Below, piece by piece: positions 8,899 to 21,000 of a DNA stretch of 64,000 bases. The notes below the pieces were generated by a model. It made no database searches, was not told the DNA's origin, and saw only the letters and a program-made list of their open reading frames with translations. Source of the DNA: Guillardia theta CCMP2712 (lineage: Eukaryota > Cryptophyceae > Pyrenomonadales > Geminigeraceae); assembly GCF_000315625.1 (NCBI RefSeq), contig NW_005434665.1, positions 1,065,770 to 1,129,769 of the forward strand, given 5' to 3'. The position numbers and the translations under genes were made by a program. Within the stretch, counting starts at the first letter, position 1, and each line of letters starts with the position of its first letter.

Positions 8899-11800
8899 TT
8901 ACTGTTTGACCTCTATCATTGTAGACGATGCAAGCAGAGATGACTGAGAGAGGCCGCACGTCTTGTGTATGCGATGGTACTGGCTGGTGCCGCAATTTAC
9001 AGCGATCTGTTTCCCCTTGTTCTCCTTCCCTTGCGTGTACGCGCTCGGAATCCAGGAAGAGATCGGAGACACCGAGCTCTCCCCCATAGCCCAACCATCC
9101 ATCTCGATGAATTTCAGCTCATGAGGGGCCTGCCAGGACATCAGGAGAAGAGAAGCGAGGGAGCGATTGATGGGGTAAGCAGACGCACCTCGAACATGCA
9201 CCTAACAAGCTCCTCGTCCCCAGTGCGGAACAGATTCCATAGGTGATGTGCAATCCACCCGGGCATCCAGCAGGGGACGCGAACACTTCCTTGCTTCCAC
9301 TCCAGGAACCGAATCTCCCCAACGTCCCCGCATAACATCTGTATGATTCGTTAGTGCCCACGGAAAGGTTCAGATTCTTCGACAACCTTCCCGAGAAACC
9401 CGCTGGACTCAAACGCTTTGTGCAACGAAGAGTCTGCAAAGAAAGCAGCGAGCTGGGGGACATGTTCAACCAAGAACAAGCAGAGCAGGCGACGAACCTG
9501 AGAGGGGTAGAACATGGTGATGCAGGAATCTCGACGCGACGCGTTGCATACCACCACGTGCCCACAAGTGTCACGTGGCTTGTCGGGAGCCTCCTCCTGC
9601 ATGTCTCGCTGAACCCATCCGATGCTGATCTCAGTACCACAGAGGGACCAGGTGACAGACTCTGGTTGGCAGATCTCGCTTAACGCGTTCTCGTCAATCC
9701 TCTGCTCCTCCTGATATCCATGGTTGAAGCCGACAACCACAACCTGCATCCCTCCCGGGTGTGAGCGTCCCGCTGCACTCGAACTCTCCTCCTGAGACGA
9801 TTCCTCTTCCAGCATCATCTGCACGAACCGTACATGCTGCTCTTCCAGAACGAGATCCGACACAAATGAACAGACTTGCAAAATCTCGTTGCGCAGTCTT
9901 GCCTCTATTTCAGCAGAGATAGGAGTCGCCAGCATGACTCGTATTCTTTCAGACGGCAACGGATAAGGAGCGGAAGGGACCGCAATCAATATTCTAGTGA
10001 GGAGCTGAAGAGCGGAAGCAGCGACCCCATCAACGGCCGACGCGCCTCTTGCTTCAAACCGTTTTGTCAGCAGTCGTTTCAGCCGGGTCAGCTTGTTCGA
10101 AATCACGTTCCTATCACAAGTTGCAAGGTCTCCATCAAAGACAAGGAGCACTTCCTTCTGTCCGCTCGCCACCTCCAGTCGTGCTCTCTTGTTCTCTTGG
10201 TGACAATGATCGCTCGCGGTGCTTGACCCCTCAGCGTAAGCCATAGTCGAGTCTTCGCAGCTGTTCATCGCAATCAACTCTCTTTTCCCCGGACATGAAT
10301 TCGTTGCCCTGTTTGAAGACTCTGCTTGTACAACATTCATGGCCTCATGAGGTTTGTTCTCTACGGACGGAGTTGGAGAAAAGTTCATGGGATTCATCAA
10401 CCCGACATCCTTTTCGTCAAGTTCATCGACGTAGTTGAGAACTTGCATCCACGCCTGTGTGTCGCTGTTGTCAATGCCGCTTTCATTTAGCTCGTCATGA
10501 GCGAAATCCTTTAGAAAGCGATTGAGTGAGTCGACGCGTCCCTCTGAAATAAAAAAGTCAAGAAAGGGCAACGCAGCAGGAACAATGGATGCAGTGAGTG
10601 CAGGCAGAATCTTACTCAATTCAGTATTTTCATGCTGAAGAAGTACAAGCTTGTCGTGCCAGGCAGTATTGTTCCGTTCTTCAATATCTTGCATAGAAAC
10701 AACTGATTCACCGGCACGGGACTCGGCAAAGCTACCTGTTCTTGCTTCGAAGGGCTGGATGTCCTGCAACGGAATTTCAGTGCAAATGCCAAACATAAGC
10801 ACATTTGAGTTTTTTCACTTACAGCCAAGTTACTGTTACTGGGAGAAGCATTGCATGATGGCTCCTGGCTGCAGCTAGTTTGATCCAAGAAGGGATAGCC
10901 CGTGAAGCCATTGCTTGGAATTGGAACTGAATTTGATGGAATCTGTTGATTTCCTTGTTTTTGAGGATACACTTGACCAGCTGGAACATCAGGCATGGCC
11001 TCAACAAATCGGTTTCGTGCCCCCTCTATCTTTGCCATTTCCAAATGCTTTGAATGTGCATGCGCTCGTAGACTATCTTCGAAACTGACCTGTGACATAA
11101 CTCCGGCATATCCCTGCATCGGCACTGAGCCGGTTGCATTGAGGAACCCACTCGTGAAGTTCATATACTGTATTTGCTGGAGCCTCAGGCCTTCGGCATC
11201 GTTTCGCTGAAAAGGAACCAGAGATTTTTGCATGACATCATTCGAAACCTGACTTGAAAGGTGTTTCCCAGCATCCTGCCACATGGACCCCCGGTTGGCC
11301 GGCCACTCTGCATTGTAATATGGATCATTGCTCTCCTGCAGCATAACAGGATGCTGCAGGTATTGCGCATTCATGCCGGTGCTTCGCCATGCACCCTCCA
11401 TGTTTCCAGCTCGGAAATGCTGGCAAGGACGTCAGCAAGTGATGTTGAAAGACGTTGTCGGTTACCCCGTGCACTTGGTCAAGAGCGCTCATATGTGTCT
11501 GTGAGCCGCAGTGTTTCTTCCACTTCCTGCCAGCACGAGAATCATGACATACTCCATTCCCTGTTGTCATGTAGACTTCTAACCTCGGAGCAACCCAACA
11601 TTTCGCTTTCGTACATCCCATAATAGCCTTTGCGCAGGACACTCCGCAACAAACAGAGCACCATTGGTAGTACTTTCTCGTCGGCTTGTTGTAGACGCCA
11701 CCTTTCCCTATCTCCTGCTTCCCTTGCGTGTAAACCACCAGCGACGGCCCAGCCCATGGCACCGTCTTGGGAACACCGGCTTCGTGGTGTTCAGAGGCTG

Positions 11801-12290
11801 ATGAGACAATCGGATTTCAATGACATGTGAAAGACCAAAAAACAAGCTCTCTCAGTTTCACCTTTAGAGATCTCGGATCGTTGTACAATCTGCCAATCAC
11901 CTTGGCATTGCGGTCTGTAATACTCTAGAATCTCCTCGTTGCCCTCGTTGATGATGCACATGTAGGTGGATCCGACTTCATCAAATAGCAAGACCTGAGT
12001 TGGCCCTTTGTGAGCAAGCATACAAATGGTATAAAGAGCAAAGGATCATCTACCTCCTTTTTCCGAACTCCTCCTTCCATCAATGGCAGCGACACGCTAG
12101 CACCCTCTGCCCTCCTTGATTCCCCGCCACGTCCGTGCATGGACTGGTCATTCTCGTACAAGTCCGGCTGTCCTCCTCCTCCACCATCGCTGTCGTCTTG
12201 TGGTTCTCTTTTGAAGACGCTGCTCTGGCTCGTTTGTCCTCCCCCGACTCCCTCCTCATCCTCCTCCAGCCCTAGCACCCGCGCCTCCAT
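8899..12290 (-). CDS. Large unrecognised protein with Cys/His-rich N-terminal region
   Basis: Multi-exon gene; ATG 12288-12290 (MEARVLGLEEDEEG), stop 8899-8901. The N-terminus is acidic and Gly-rich with FKREPQDD, which fits a sumoylation consensus. Exons at 11540-12000 encode GSTYMCIINEGNEEILEYY and then a Cys-rich block (NKPTRKYYQWCSVC, CAKAIMGCTKAKCWV) followed by RAGRKWKKHCGSQTH, about ten Cys/His that could bind zinc. A long Asn/Gln/Ser-rich middle (10800-11400) is followed by 480 mostly hydrophilic residues (9351-10790), and two C-terminal exons contain PCWMPGWIAHHLWNLF and KFIEMDGWAMGES. I do not recognise a family. A zinc-binding nuclear regulator is possible but is only an impression from composition. 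Several introns are 45-60 nt. Confidence 0.6.
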
Positions 12291-12314
12291 GCTCCTGAGC
12301 CCAACCAACCCGCT

Positions 12315-12620
12315 CACCCCTCCCCCCCCGCCTCACATTTAACCCCACCCTAGTACCCTCCAAGTCCTTCACTTTCAACCCCCTCCACCCTCCACCCCTC
12401 CATCATCAAACATTCTTACCCCACTACCCCTACTTTCCTTTCAATTTTCCTTTCCATGTCGTCTTTCCTTTACACCCCACCCCTAAGTCTTATGTCTAAG
12501 GCTACCCCCTACCCCCTCCTTCACCACACCTGCTGCGAATTCTCGCCCCAAACTTTTTAACCCCCTACCCCTCATGTTAATCACCCACCCCATTTTTGAG
12601 GTGTTTCAACCCGGTAGTAT
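12315..12620 (-). promoter_or_regulatory. TACCCC-rich tract (G-rich on minus strand) in divergent spacer
   Basis: Repeated TACCCC, CTACCCC and CCACCC words over 300 bp, G-rich on the minus strand, starting right at the 5' end of the Cys-rich gene and facing away from the syntaxin gene. This is the longest of the eight GGGGTA/TACCCC tracts. Confidence 0.45.
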
Positions 12621-13603
12621 CTAGCAATAATCTAAACCCCATGGGATCACACCACCCCTCAAGTCCCCTTCAGCTTGCAGCCCCCAATTTTCATCACCCT
12701 CGTTCACCATCGCATCATCACCCTCATTCACAGCATTACTCCAGCTCATCGCCCTCATTCCCCTCTACGCCTTCTGCTGTCCTCTAGTCCCCCAGTGCGC
12801 TACATGCACACAGCTCCATGCTCGTGCTCGTTCTCCTCTCCTCCCTCCCTCCTCCCTCCCTCCTCCTCTCCTCCCCCTGAAGTATTTCTTCTGCTGCACA
12901 CCAGCTTCCTCTAACGCGTTCCCCCATCTCCTCTCCTCCATCATCTTTGTTCTGTGTATGGTCAGCTCAACTTCCAGATTCCTTCGAAAAGATTTGGATT
13001 TCCCTTCCCTTCCTTTCTTTCCACCCCCTCATCGTCCTTTTCCCTTGATCTCCTCTGAAGACTACGAATCTCATTGTGGCTACATCCCTGATTAGTCTTC
13101 CTATCACTTCTGTCTCGTTATCTCGTGGATTCTTGACGTTTCAACCCTCCACACATTTCATCGGGCCTCCAGCAGTATCTTATTGCTCTCCTTTGTTCTT
13201 CTTTTAGAAGCGTCTTTTCTTCCTTCCTCCTCTTTTGGTGGATGTTGAACGTGTTGCACACCGATGGTTTCTTGAAGAGCATGCTAATAGTAGTGTAAAA
13301 GAGATCAGTTGATTAGCTCGACAACCATTTGGCCCATGCTCGCCCACGTCGAGTTAAGATTTCGTTTCCATGCTTCGTTCTCTTATATTCATTGAAATCT
13401 CAATCGTATGCATTTAGGATGGTTCTTGTCATCCTGTCCTGTTCATGGCTGATGTTGTTTTTGACATTCTCTCGATAGTCATTTATTGCAATCTAGTGCA
13501 CAAGCCCACAGTGCCGATGATCTTTGTTGTTCGACCTGCTCGAGGACCATTACATGAGACTGATGATCGTTTTCTTCCAGTTATTTCAAGAAAGTTAGCG
13601 GCC
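12621..13603. other. Pyrimidine-rich spacer, no gene seen
   Basis: CT-rich DNA (12640-12900 especially) followed by mixed AT-rich sequence up to the syntaxin start. Long open frames here are low-complexity Ser/Pro/His readings and are not supported. Confidence 0.5.
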
Positions 13604-14979
13604 ATGCCTAAGGCCGCTGGGGTTGAGATGAAATCGCTGTTGGCGAACGACAGCGTAGCGAGCGAATCCATGAATTCCATGTCCGCTGATGACAACCCCA
13701 ACTTGTCTGGCTCGATCGACATCCTATGGCAGCTCATTGACGGGATCAAACAAATCAGCGATCATGTGGTGGTGGAAGTGAACAATGAACAGACGCCAGC
13801 TCTGATGGAAGAGTTTTTTGAGAAGGTGTGAATTTTCATTCTCAGTTCTTCGTGATCTCGTTCGTCTGTTGTTTTGCCTGAGGTTGTGGAATAGGTGAAT
13901 TCCGTCAAGGGGGAAATGAGTTCAATAAGGAAAAATATTAACACAATGAAAGAGCTTCAATCCAAAATAATAACTGAGGTTTCCCAAACAAAATCAAAAG
14001 GTTGGTAACGAATCGACGATCGTTTGTAGCTGATATTTTGTGAAAGATCATGCTAGCCGGCTGGAGAGCACTATGAATGAAACTTCGAAGATTGCCAAGA
14101 GGGTAAGTCGCACAAGAATCACACCAATCTTGCAGCCATGAAATGTGGATAGTGACGTGATTTTTGGTAGATCAAAGATAGCTTGCATGATATGGAATCA
14201 GAGAATGAAACATATAAGGAGAAGCACGGGGAGGGTTCTTCTCAAGCTAAGATCCACATCAATATTCATGGTTGGTGATTTCAATCCCGAAGAAATCGCC
14301 TTGATGAAGCATGCAGGCTCCTTAACGAAGAAATTCGTCGAATTGATGCAAGAATACGAAGAAACACAGGGGAAATACAAGTCTCTTCTTCATGAAAGGG
14401 TTGAGCGACAGGTATCGTTGGATTTCTGTCTAATGGTACATGACGACTCAAAGGTCAAAGTTGTAAATCCAAACGCAACAGAAGAAGAAATCAAGCAAGC
14501 GGTTGAAAGTGGGGGGAGCGATATCTTTGCCGACAGACTGCTCTCTAAAGCGGATCAGGTGACAGGCTCTGGACCTTGGTGGCCCCCGAACTAATTCGAT
14601 TCTCTTTCAGGTTGCATTGAACGCATATGCTGAAGTTCAAAGCAAGCACGAGGAGCTCATGAAGCTTGAGGCCTCCATCCGTGAAGTCCATCAGCTCTTC
14701 ATGGACATGGCGATCATGGTAGAACAGCAGGGGGAGATGCTAGACAACATCGAAGAGCTGGTCTCAAAATCTGCTGAGGTTGCTATTTGCTTCTTAGTTC
14801 TGTCTCGCACTTGCTGAACCTTTTCTCAGTATACTGAGAGTGGAGTCGAGCAACTCATACAAGCCAAGAAGCTACAGAAGAAAGCACGCAAGAAGATGTG
14901 TTGTCTGGTCGTATGCTTCACAGTCGGTCTCCTTATCATGCTCTCCTTCGTCACGAATTTCTTGATTCCTAGAATATAA
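13604..14979 (+). CDS. Syntaxin (Qa-SNARE), plasma-membrane or endosomal type
   Basis: Qa-SNAREs sit on target membranes and drive vesicle fusion. Exons joined by short introns read, in order: an N-terminal region with DNPNLSGSIDILWQ, Habc helices (VNSVKGEMSSIRKNINTMK), SLTKKFVELMQEYEETQGKY, then VVNPNATEEEIKQAVESGG, a signature of syntaxin 1-4/SYP1-type proteins. The SNARE motif follows (REVHQLFMDMAIMVEQQGEM, DNIEELV), and a C-terminal membrane anchor (CCLVVCFTVGLLIMLSFVTNFLI) ends at the TAA 14977-14979. The central SNARE-layer Gln is present in VEQQGEM. I chose ATG 13604; the open frame extends upstream with no homology, so an earlier start is unlikely. Introns lie near 13828-13895, 14001-14047, 14102-14170, 14272-14317, 14412-14452, 14560-14611 and 14780-14830. 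Confidence 0.9.
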
Positions 14980-15269
14980 ATTATTAATTTCGCGTTCATC
15001 GAACCCTCAACAGCTGCTATGCTCGTCACGTATGATCCGTTCAATCCCGCTGACAAGTTTTGGAAGCAATGATAGGCAACGATAGGAGCTAATGTGAGGG
15101 GCGAAGTCAAAGGGAGTATGTTAGTGAGCTTCCTTGAGACGGTATAAGTTGCTTCTGATTCATTATGTATTCATGTAAGGCTGATGCTTCTTTCAACCTC
15201 GTGCACACGGAACGCTTCGCCCTGTGGCTCAAACCTTGGGTGTGGCAAAAATAAAGTTCTATACAGTGA

Positions 15270-16171
15270 TCACATCGGAGATGAATAATTTAACGAGAGA
15301 GGGACTCCTGAATCGACTGCTTCTTGGGAGGCAGCCCAGCTTCGCGAGAGAGGTGATCATTCTCCTCTTGCAACTCCTGCACTCACGTCACGCCGTCGAC
15401 TTCACCTCCCCCGACAACCACCTGATTCTGGCGCTCTAGCTCCACTTTACGTAGAGTCAGGGCCTCAGCATCTGATTGCAGCTTCCTGATAAAGTCGATG
15501 GCCTCGTTCAAGATGGTCGCCTTGTCCACCGGCGCCTCTCGACAGCCAGGCAGGAGCTCTTTCAGCTCGTTCATCTTGTCGTTTATTCTTTGCCTCCTCT
15601 TCTGCTCCGTTGCATTGTGCGACTCCTTCCTCCTCTGCGTCTGACCGAGAGGATTCATCCCCACAGGACTGCCATCCTGTTCTCCCGAGGCCCTGCAAGC
15701 TCATGCGTTAGGAGAGCAGGTCGCTACAGTTAGGTAGAAGTAGCTTTCACCTGCGCTTTAGTCCCGAACTGACGGGCATGTGATTCAAGAGGCTGCTGTT
15801 GCTCGGCTGCGTCCAGCCAGCATCTGCAGCGAAGGCTTGGACCACAGGGATGTGATTCACGACTGTGATGGTGCCGGGAGGTCCTTGAGCTGAGCTAGTC
15901 AGAGGCATGGAGACTCCTCCTGCTAGGGCCACTGCGAGCAGTCAACAGCACTGCAAGTGAAACGACACTGCAAGATTTCAAGAAGGTACACGTATGTTGG
16001 GGGGATTGGAAGTGAGAGAGAGCATCGAACTCTTTCCTTACCTTGGGACATGATCTGCGAGTTGGGTTGACCGCTCAGAGCACTGACGACTGAGACAGGA
16101 GACGTGACGGGGTTCGTAGATAGATATGCGTGAGCAACGCTTGGCGGAGGCACTGCAGGGGCTGTAGCCAT
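15270..16171 (-). CDS. bHLH leucine-zipper transcription factor
   Basis: DNA-binding regulator of E-box genes. The basic region and helices read RKESHNATEQKRRQR, then INDKMNELKELLPGCRE, then VDKATILNEAIDFIRKLQ, with the His/Glu/Arg contacts that give CACGTG recognition. Helix 2 runs on into a heptad region (ALTLRKVELERQNQ) that continues across a 40-50 nt intron into ELQEENDHLSREAG, so a zipper extends the dimer interface. Upstream exons (15747-16171) are Pro/Ser/Val-rich and may be an activation region; two introns of about 60-110 nt separate them from the bHLH exon. ATG 16169-16171; stop 15270-15272, about 245 residues. A palindrome with two CACGTG sites lies 0.8 kb upstream, which raises the idea of self-regulation. 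Confidence 0.88.
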
Positions 16172-16950
16172 GCTCAAGGCAGGAGCCAGCTATACCCAAA
16201 CAGCTAAGCGAGGTTCTAGGGAATGGCTATGAAGAGAACTGTCAAAAAGATCAGTCCCTTGTCGCCAATAAGAAAGAATGGAGTTAACTATAATTGAAGA
16301 AAGACTCTATGAAACACCCCCATCAGGTGCAAAGCATAGTTGACACATAAACAATAGTCTTCAACAGATATTGTATAAGTTCAATATCATCCTCTTCACA
16401 TCATATTCCTAGCGCCTTGCAAAATGCCTTGCTAAGTGCCTTCCTGAAATCTATTTTCATTCGTTTCTTCGGACTGCCATACTTATCCATCCCTCTGCTC
16501 TCTCCGTCCCCTACTGTTCGCCTCTCGCTCGAGGCCTGTCCTCTTTCGCCAGCATTCCTCCCTATCCTCGCACTCCACCTCTAACTCCTTGCTCTGTGTT
16601 TGAATTTCTGCTTATTTTCTTCATAAGTACACCAGTGCAGTCGCATCCAAACTGGATTTTTCTCCTTCCTCCTCCTTGTGTTTCCCTTCCTGTACCTTAC
16701 ATCTTATCATATGCTCAAGTTTCCTTTCAGCTACTCTTCCATCGCACGCCGTACACTCCATTGCTGTACTTTGCTTTGCCCCACTCTGCCATTTTGTTCT
16801 CCTTCCTTCTATTCCCTGCCTCGCCTCAGCTCGCCTTGCATCGCCTTGCCTGGCCTTGCATCTCCCTTCCTCTCGCCATGCCCTGTCTCTGGCGCTCATG
16901 GCTTCTCATCTTCGCCCTCCTTCCCTCCTGCGCCTCATGTTTGTTCACCA
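16172..16950. other. Pyrimidine-rich spacer upstream of the bHLH-zipper gene
   Basis: AT-moderate DNA to about 16430, then strongly CT-rich DNA from 16440 to 16930. The open frames in it are Ser/Pro/Leu-rich low complexity. No gene is supported. Confidence 0.5.
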
Positions 16951-16951
16951 T

Positions 16952-16983
16952 GGCGATCACGTGTCATTAGACACGTGATCGCC
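16952..16983. repeat. Perfect inverted repeat with two CACGTG motifs
   Basis: Two perfect 14-bp arms, GGCGATCACGTGTC at 16952-16965 and its reverse complement at 16970-16983, around a 4-bp loop ATTA. Each arm contains CACGTG (16958-16963 and 16972-16977), the E/G-box core bound by bHLH-zipper proteins. It marks a sharp switch from CT-rich to AT-rich DNA. Confidence 0.9.
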
Positions 16984-16989
16984 GCCATG

Positions 16990-17375
16990 ATAGTTGTAAA
17001 GTTATTTGAAATTTTGTTCAATTGTACGTAATTGGGTTTGTCAAAATTGGAAATTTACTACATTGATTTCATTCTTCTAATGGAAATGTGACCGCACGGT
17101 TACTGATCATAATTTGAACAGCATACTCCGAAATGTCCAAGTATTGTTTGAATTTTCCAAATTTCTGTTCAAGAAATTTGAAAGAGGGCAGCAACCTTTT
17201 CCCGCTACTTTTATTTACTTTACATTTTAATTTTGAAACTTCCTGGATATAATTTCAATATAAACGAACCAGCTTTGAATTTTACAATGAAGCCCGCTGC
17301 CGGCGGCCCGGGCCCGGGGCCGCGCACTGAAGTATCCTCTGAGGCGGACGTCCTATTAACCGTCGTGATCTCAGG
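16990..17375. other. AT-rich segment abutting a GC-rich block
   Basis: 16990-17285 is unusually AT-rich for this window; 17290-17375 is then extremely GC-rich, with GGCCCGGGCCCGGGGCC in it. There is no coding sequence. The two abrupt composition steps suggest an inserted or rearranged segment, but I found no terminal repeats or target-site duplication. Confidence 0.45.
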
Positions 17376-17379
17376 GGGT

Positions 17380-17520
17380 GGGTGCAACTCTAATTTGCAG
17401 GTAGGGGTAGTTACATACCCATGTGAAGATGATAGGGACTAGGGAAATCAGAAAGGAAAAATGGGGGTAGGGGGTAGTCAAAGTAGGGGTGGGGATGCTG
17501 TTCTGTGGGCAGTGGGGTAG
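17380..17520 (+). promoter_or_regulatory. GGGGTA-rich tract in divergent spacer
   Basis: Contains GGTAGGGGTAG, GGGGGTAGGGGGTAG and GTAGGGGTGGGG. It lies between the divergent bHLH-zipper and CFAP65 genes, about 550 bp before the CFAP65 start. Confidence 0.45.
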
Positions 17521-18062
17521 AGGCAACGGCTGGTCGGGCGCCATGGAGGAAGGAGCGGGATTCGAATGATAGAAGGAGGAGGATGGAAACTAGGGAGAGG
17601 AAGGAGAAGAATGAGGGGCAGAAGATGAACAAGATGGGAGAGATCACGAGATCATGTTGGTGGTGGGAGATGATGGAGTGGCAGGGGAGGCAGAAAGGAG
17701 GGAAACGAGGGATAAACAAGATCCCGATGTTTCGTTTGCAGGTAAAATGCTGAAGTTCGCAAAGGTTGGCACTGGGCTCTATTGTTCGAGTGAGAAAGTT
17801 ACCATCGATAGAGCATAGGAAATAGTAGCAGACAAGTTGTGAGGTGCAAACTCTTAGAGCCCAGCTATATCCTTAGCAGGAATCTGCGGATTGTGGTATT
17901 TGTTGTGCATGCATTCAATCTGTCGAACAGACATACAGAATCTGACTGTGTTTGCAAGTAGACAGAGAGACAGTCTTCCAGCAAGGCGCCTGATCTTACA
18001 ACTGTTCCTCCAGGATCCTGTCATGTTTCTAGAGAGATAGCTCGACAAAGCTTTTGACAGCC

Positions 18063-21000
18063 ATGTCTTTGTTGGAAACTCGGAGCAAGACTGGCTCGAG
18101 GAGCGATGTTCGCCTCAGCAAGGTGGTTCCAGAAGTTCTGAGCAGAGAGAGCCGCGCGCGTCGTTACGGCATCGACTGCCCAAGTGAACTGCACTGGCAT
18201 GCTAAGGAGCCGGGGGGCGACTACAAGCAGAAGCTGACTATCAAGAACGTGTCCACGCAAGTGATCAAGTTCAAGTACAAACTTCCTGAGACGAGCTTCT
18301 TCTTCATGAAGTTTCCTGACCTCTTCACGCTGAATCCTGGCATGGCGGCTTCGATTGATGTAAACTTCCGTCCTATCAGGAGTGAGCCGTACGACGACGT
18401 CATCGAGTTCATTACCACTCAGGGCAATTTCTTCATAAGGGTCATTGCTACCATGCCCGAGCACGGGGTGAAGATGCAGGAGCATCTTGATTTCGGGTTT
18501 GCTACCGTGAAGGAGGAGAGTACAAGGACGTTTGTTCTGCGGAACATAGGGGAGGTGAACGCCCCGTTTGAATTGTTGTCTGAAGCCCCTTTCGACGTCA
18601 GTCCTAAAGAAGGAGTGATTCTTCCCGGCAAGACCATGACAGTCAAGATCAGCTTCTTTCCCACAGAGGCGTCAGTGTACGTTGGAACGATCGTGTGCAA
18701 GCAGCCCATCCCTCGCCCAGCCCTAGTGATGAAGATCAGCGGGATCGGGAAAATACCTTTCGTCGCCATCTCGAAATCTGAAGTGAACTTTGGTACGGTT
18801 TTGACCGGCCGGGCAGTGAACGAGGTGATTGGCTGGCTGCGCTTCCTTAGAGCATTTCTATATGTTGCTGAACGACGATCGCAGGAAGTGATCCTTACCA
18901 ACACTTCACTGGTCCCTGTGTCCTTCGAATTGAACCCAATTCCGCACGATCATGACCCAGTATTTCATTGGAAGATTGTGGGAGCAGCCATGCTAGTCTG
19001 GCTCTTGCTGAAGTCTGTTACAGGTCAAGGGAAAAATCCCAGCAGATGGCAGCCTGGCGCTGCAAGTGACGTACACTCCCATCTCCACCGGTGAGGAGCA
19101 GCTGGAGGGGTCGAGGACTGAGGACTGGTTGCTCCAGGGTCCTTCGATTGTGACTACTTCGAGATTGTGACTCCGGGAGGAAACATCCAGAAGATCTGCT
19201 GTACTCTCGCTCTGCCGCCTCCTGCGCTTGCGACTGATAGAGCTTCGAACTATCAGGCAAGGGATTCGCTGAGCCGCACTCTGTGGAGATCGACAGGAGC
19301 AGCATCAACTTTGGCAACCTGGAGCTGGGAAAGGTAATGGAGACTCTGAAGACGACTGGCTTATTCTTGATCCTTCAAGGTATCATTGAGAACTTTGGAG
19401 ATCCGCAACAACACCAAGGAGAAAGCTTTCTACCAGTTCATCACTGAGTCCATGGGATGTTTCGAATTCTCAAGTATTCTTTGCTTGGTCGCTCCGAATC
19501 ATCCTGATGTGGTTGAGCAGGAACGGACGGAAGCATCATTCAGGAGAGCAGCGTGAACGTTGACATCAGGTTCACTGCCCGGGTGCCTGGGAACTTCTAC
19601 CGTCGCATCTTCATCCTCATCAAGAACCAAGGGCCCCTCTACCTCGACCTCACTGCTACCGCGTACGTTCCGTTGGCTGACTCCTGTTCTCCTCGCCTCT
19701 CACACTCGCATCCTTGCGCTTACAGGTACCATCAAAACCAAGATCAGGTGCCTCGACCGATGCCGCTCGCGCAGAAGCATGTCGACTTGTACCGCACGCG
19801 TCAAATGATGGAGGGGACGGCGCATGCTCGGGCTATCCACGAAGTGACCTCCTCCAACAACCCCACGAGCGTGATATGGAACGAGTTCTTTCTGGACGAC
19901 ACAGACAGCAGGCGGGAGATCTTTCTGCTGGAGCAGCACGTGGAGTTTGGAGCGGCTTCTGAGGTTGGGGTGGGAGACTACAAGCAGATCACAGTGCACA
20001 ACAACACGGATGTGAAGCAGACAGCCATGTTCATGATCCCTCCTGACAACTACATCCGGCAGCCCGATGGGGCCGGGGAGATCACCATGACGGTAAGTTC
20101 CCTCTCCTCCTCCGCCCTCCTCGCCCTGACGTTAGAATGCTGTTGCAGACGTTGGGGCCTGTCCTGAAGCCTCTGGAAACTTGTTTTAAAGTGTTTCCCG
20201 AGAAGGCAGACGTGTTGCCGAAGAGCAGCACCACCTTCAAGGTCGCCTTCCGCCCCGAGTATCGCAACGCCTACTACGCGCAGGCCATTGAGATCTTCGT
20301 CTTCCCCAAGACCCAGCGGAACTTTCGCCTAGTCACGGACGAGAACTTCGTCCCTCCTCACTGCGTTACCCCCGTCTGCAGCGGCAACACGTTTCCGGTC
20401 GGCATGGAAGCGTTCACGCCGAAGCTGCGGGTGCCGAGCACGAGGATCAGCTTCCCAGCATGCGCTGTGAGCGACAAGGCGTACCAGATCATCGAGATGT
20501 ACAACGATGCGGACACGCCGCTGCGATACCTCTTCGACGAGGACCAGACTGGCGTCTTTCGCTGCAAGCCCAACAACGGGCTGATCATGCCGCATTGCGC
20601 GCAGCTCGTCGCGTTCATGTTCTGCCCGCTGGAGGCGAAGCGGTACGAGCACGTGACGACGTGCGTCATGAACGGGAGCTCCGTGCATGCAGTGAAGCTG
20701 ACGCTCATCGGGAGCGGCAACGCGACGTCGATCGAGCTGGAGACGAATCACCTCCAGGTGAAGCCCACCTGCGTCGGGTCCGTGACCTCGAGAGCGATCG
20801 AGATGAAGAACCCGACGGGGATTCCCATCCTCTTCTCCTGCCTTGTGCCTGAGAGCTGCTCCCGCGTCCTCGTGGTCGAGCCTGACCGCGGAATCCTCCG
20901 TGGCAACGAGAAGGTCAGCCTGTTTGTTCACTTCGCGCCGAGACGGGAGGGATCGTACAGCCTCAAGGTTCCCATCCAGATCGACCAGGCCAAGGTGCGG

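Noticed and set aside
16940-17375. Complete transposon with terminal repeats
   Set aside because: The inverted repeat at 16952 is a compact hairpin, and I found no second copy or target duplication at the far end.
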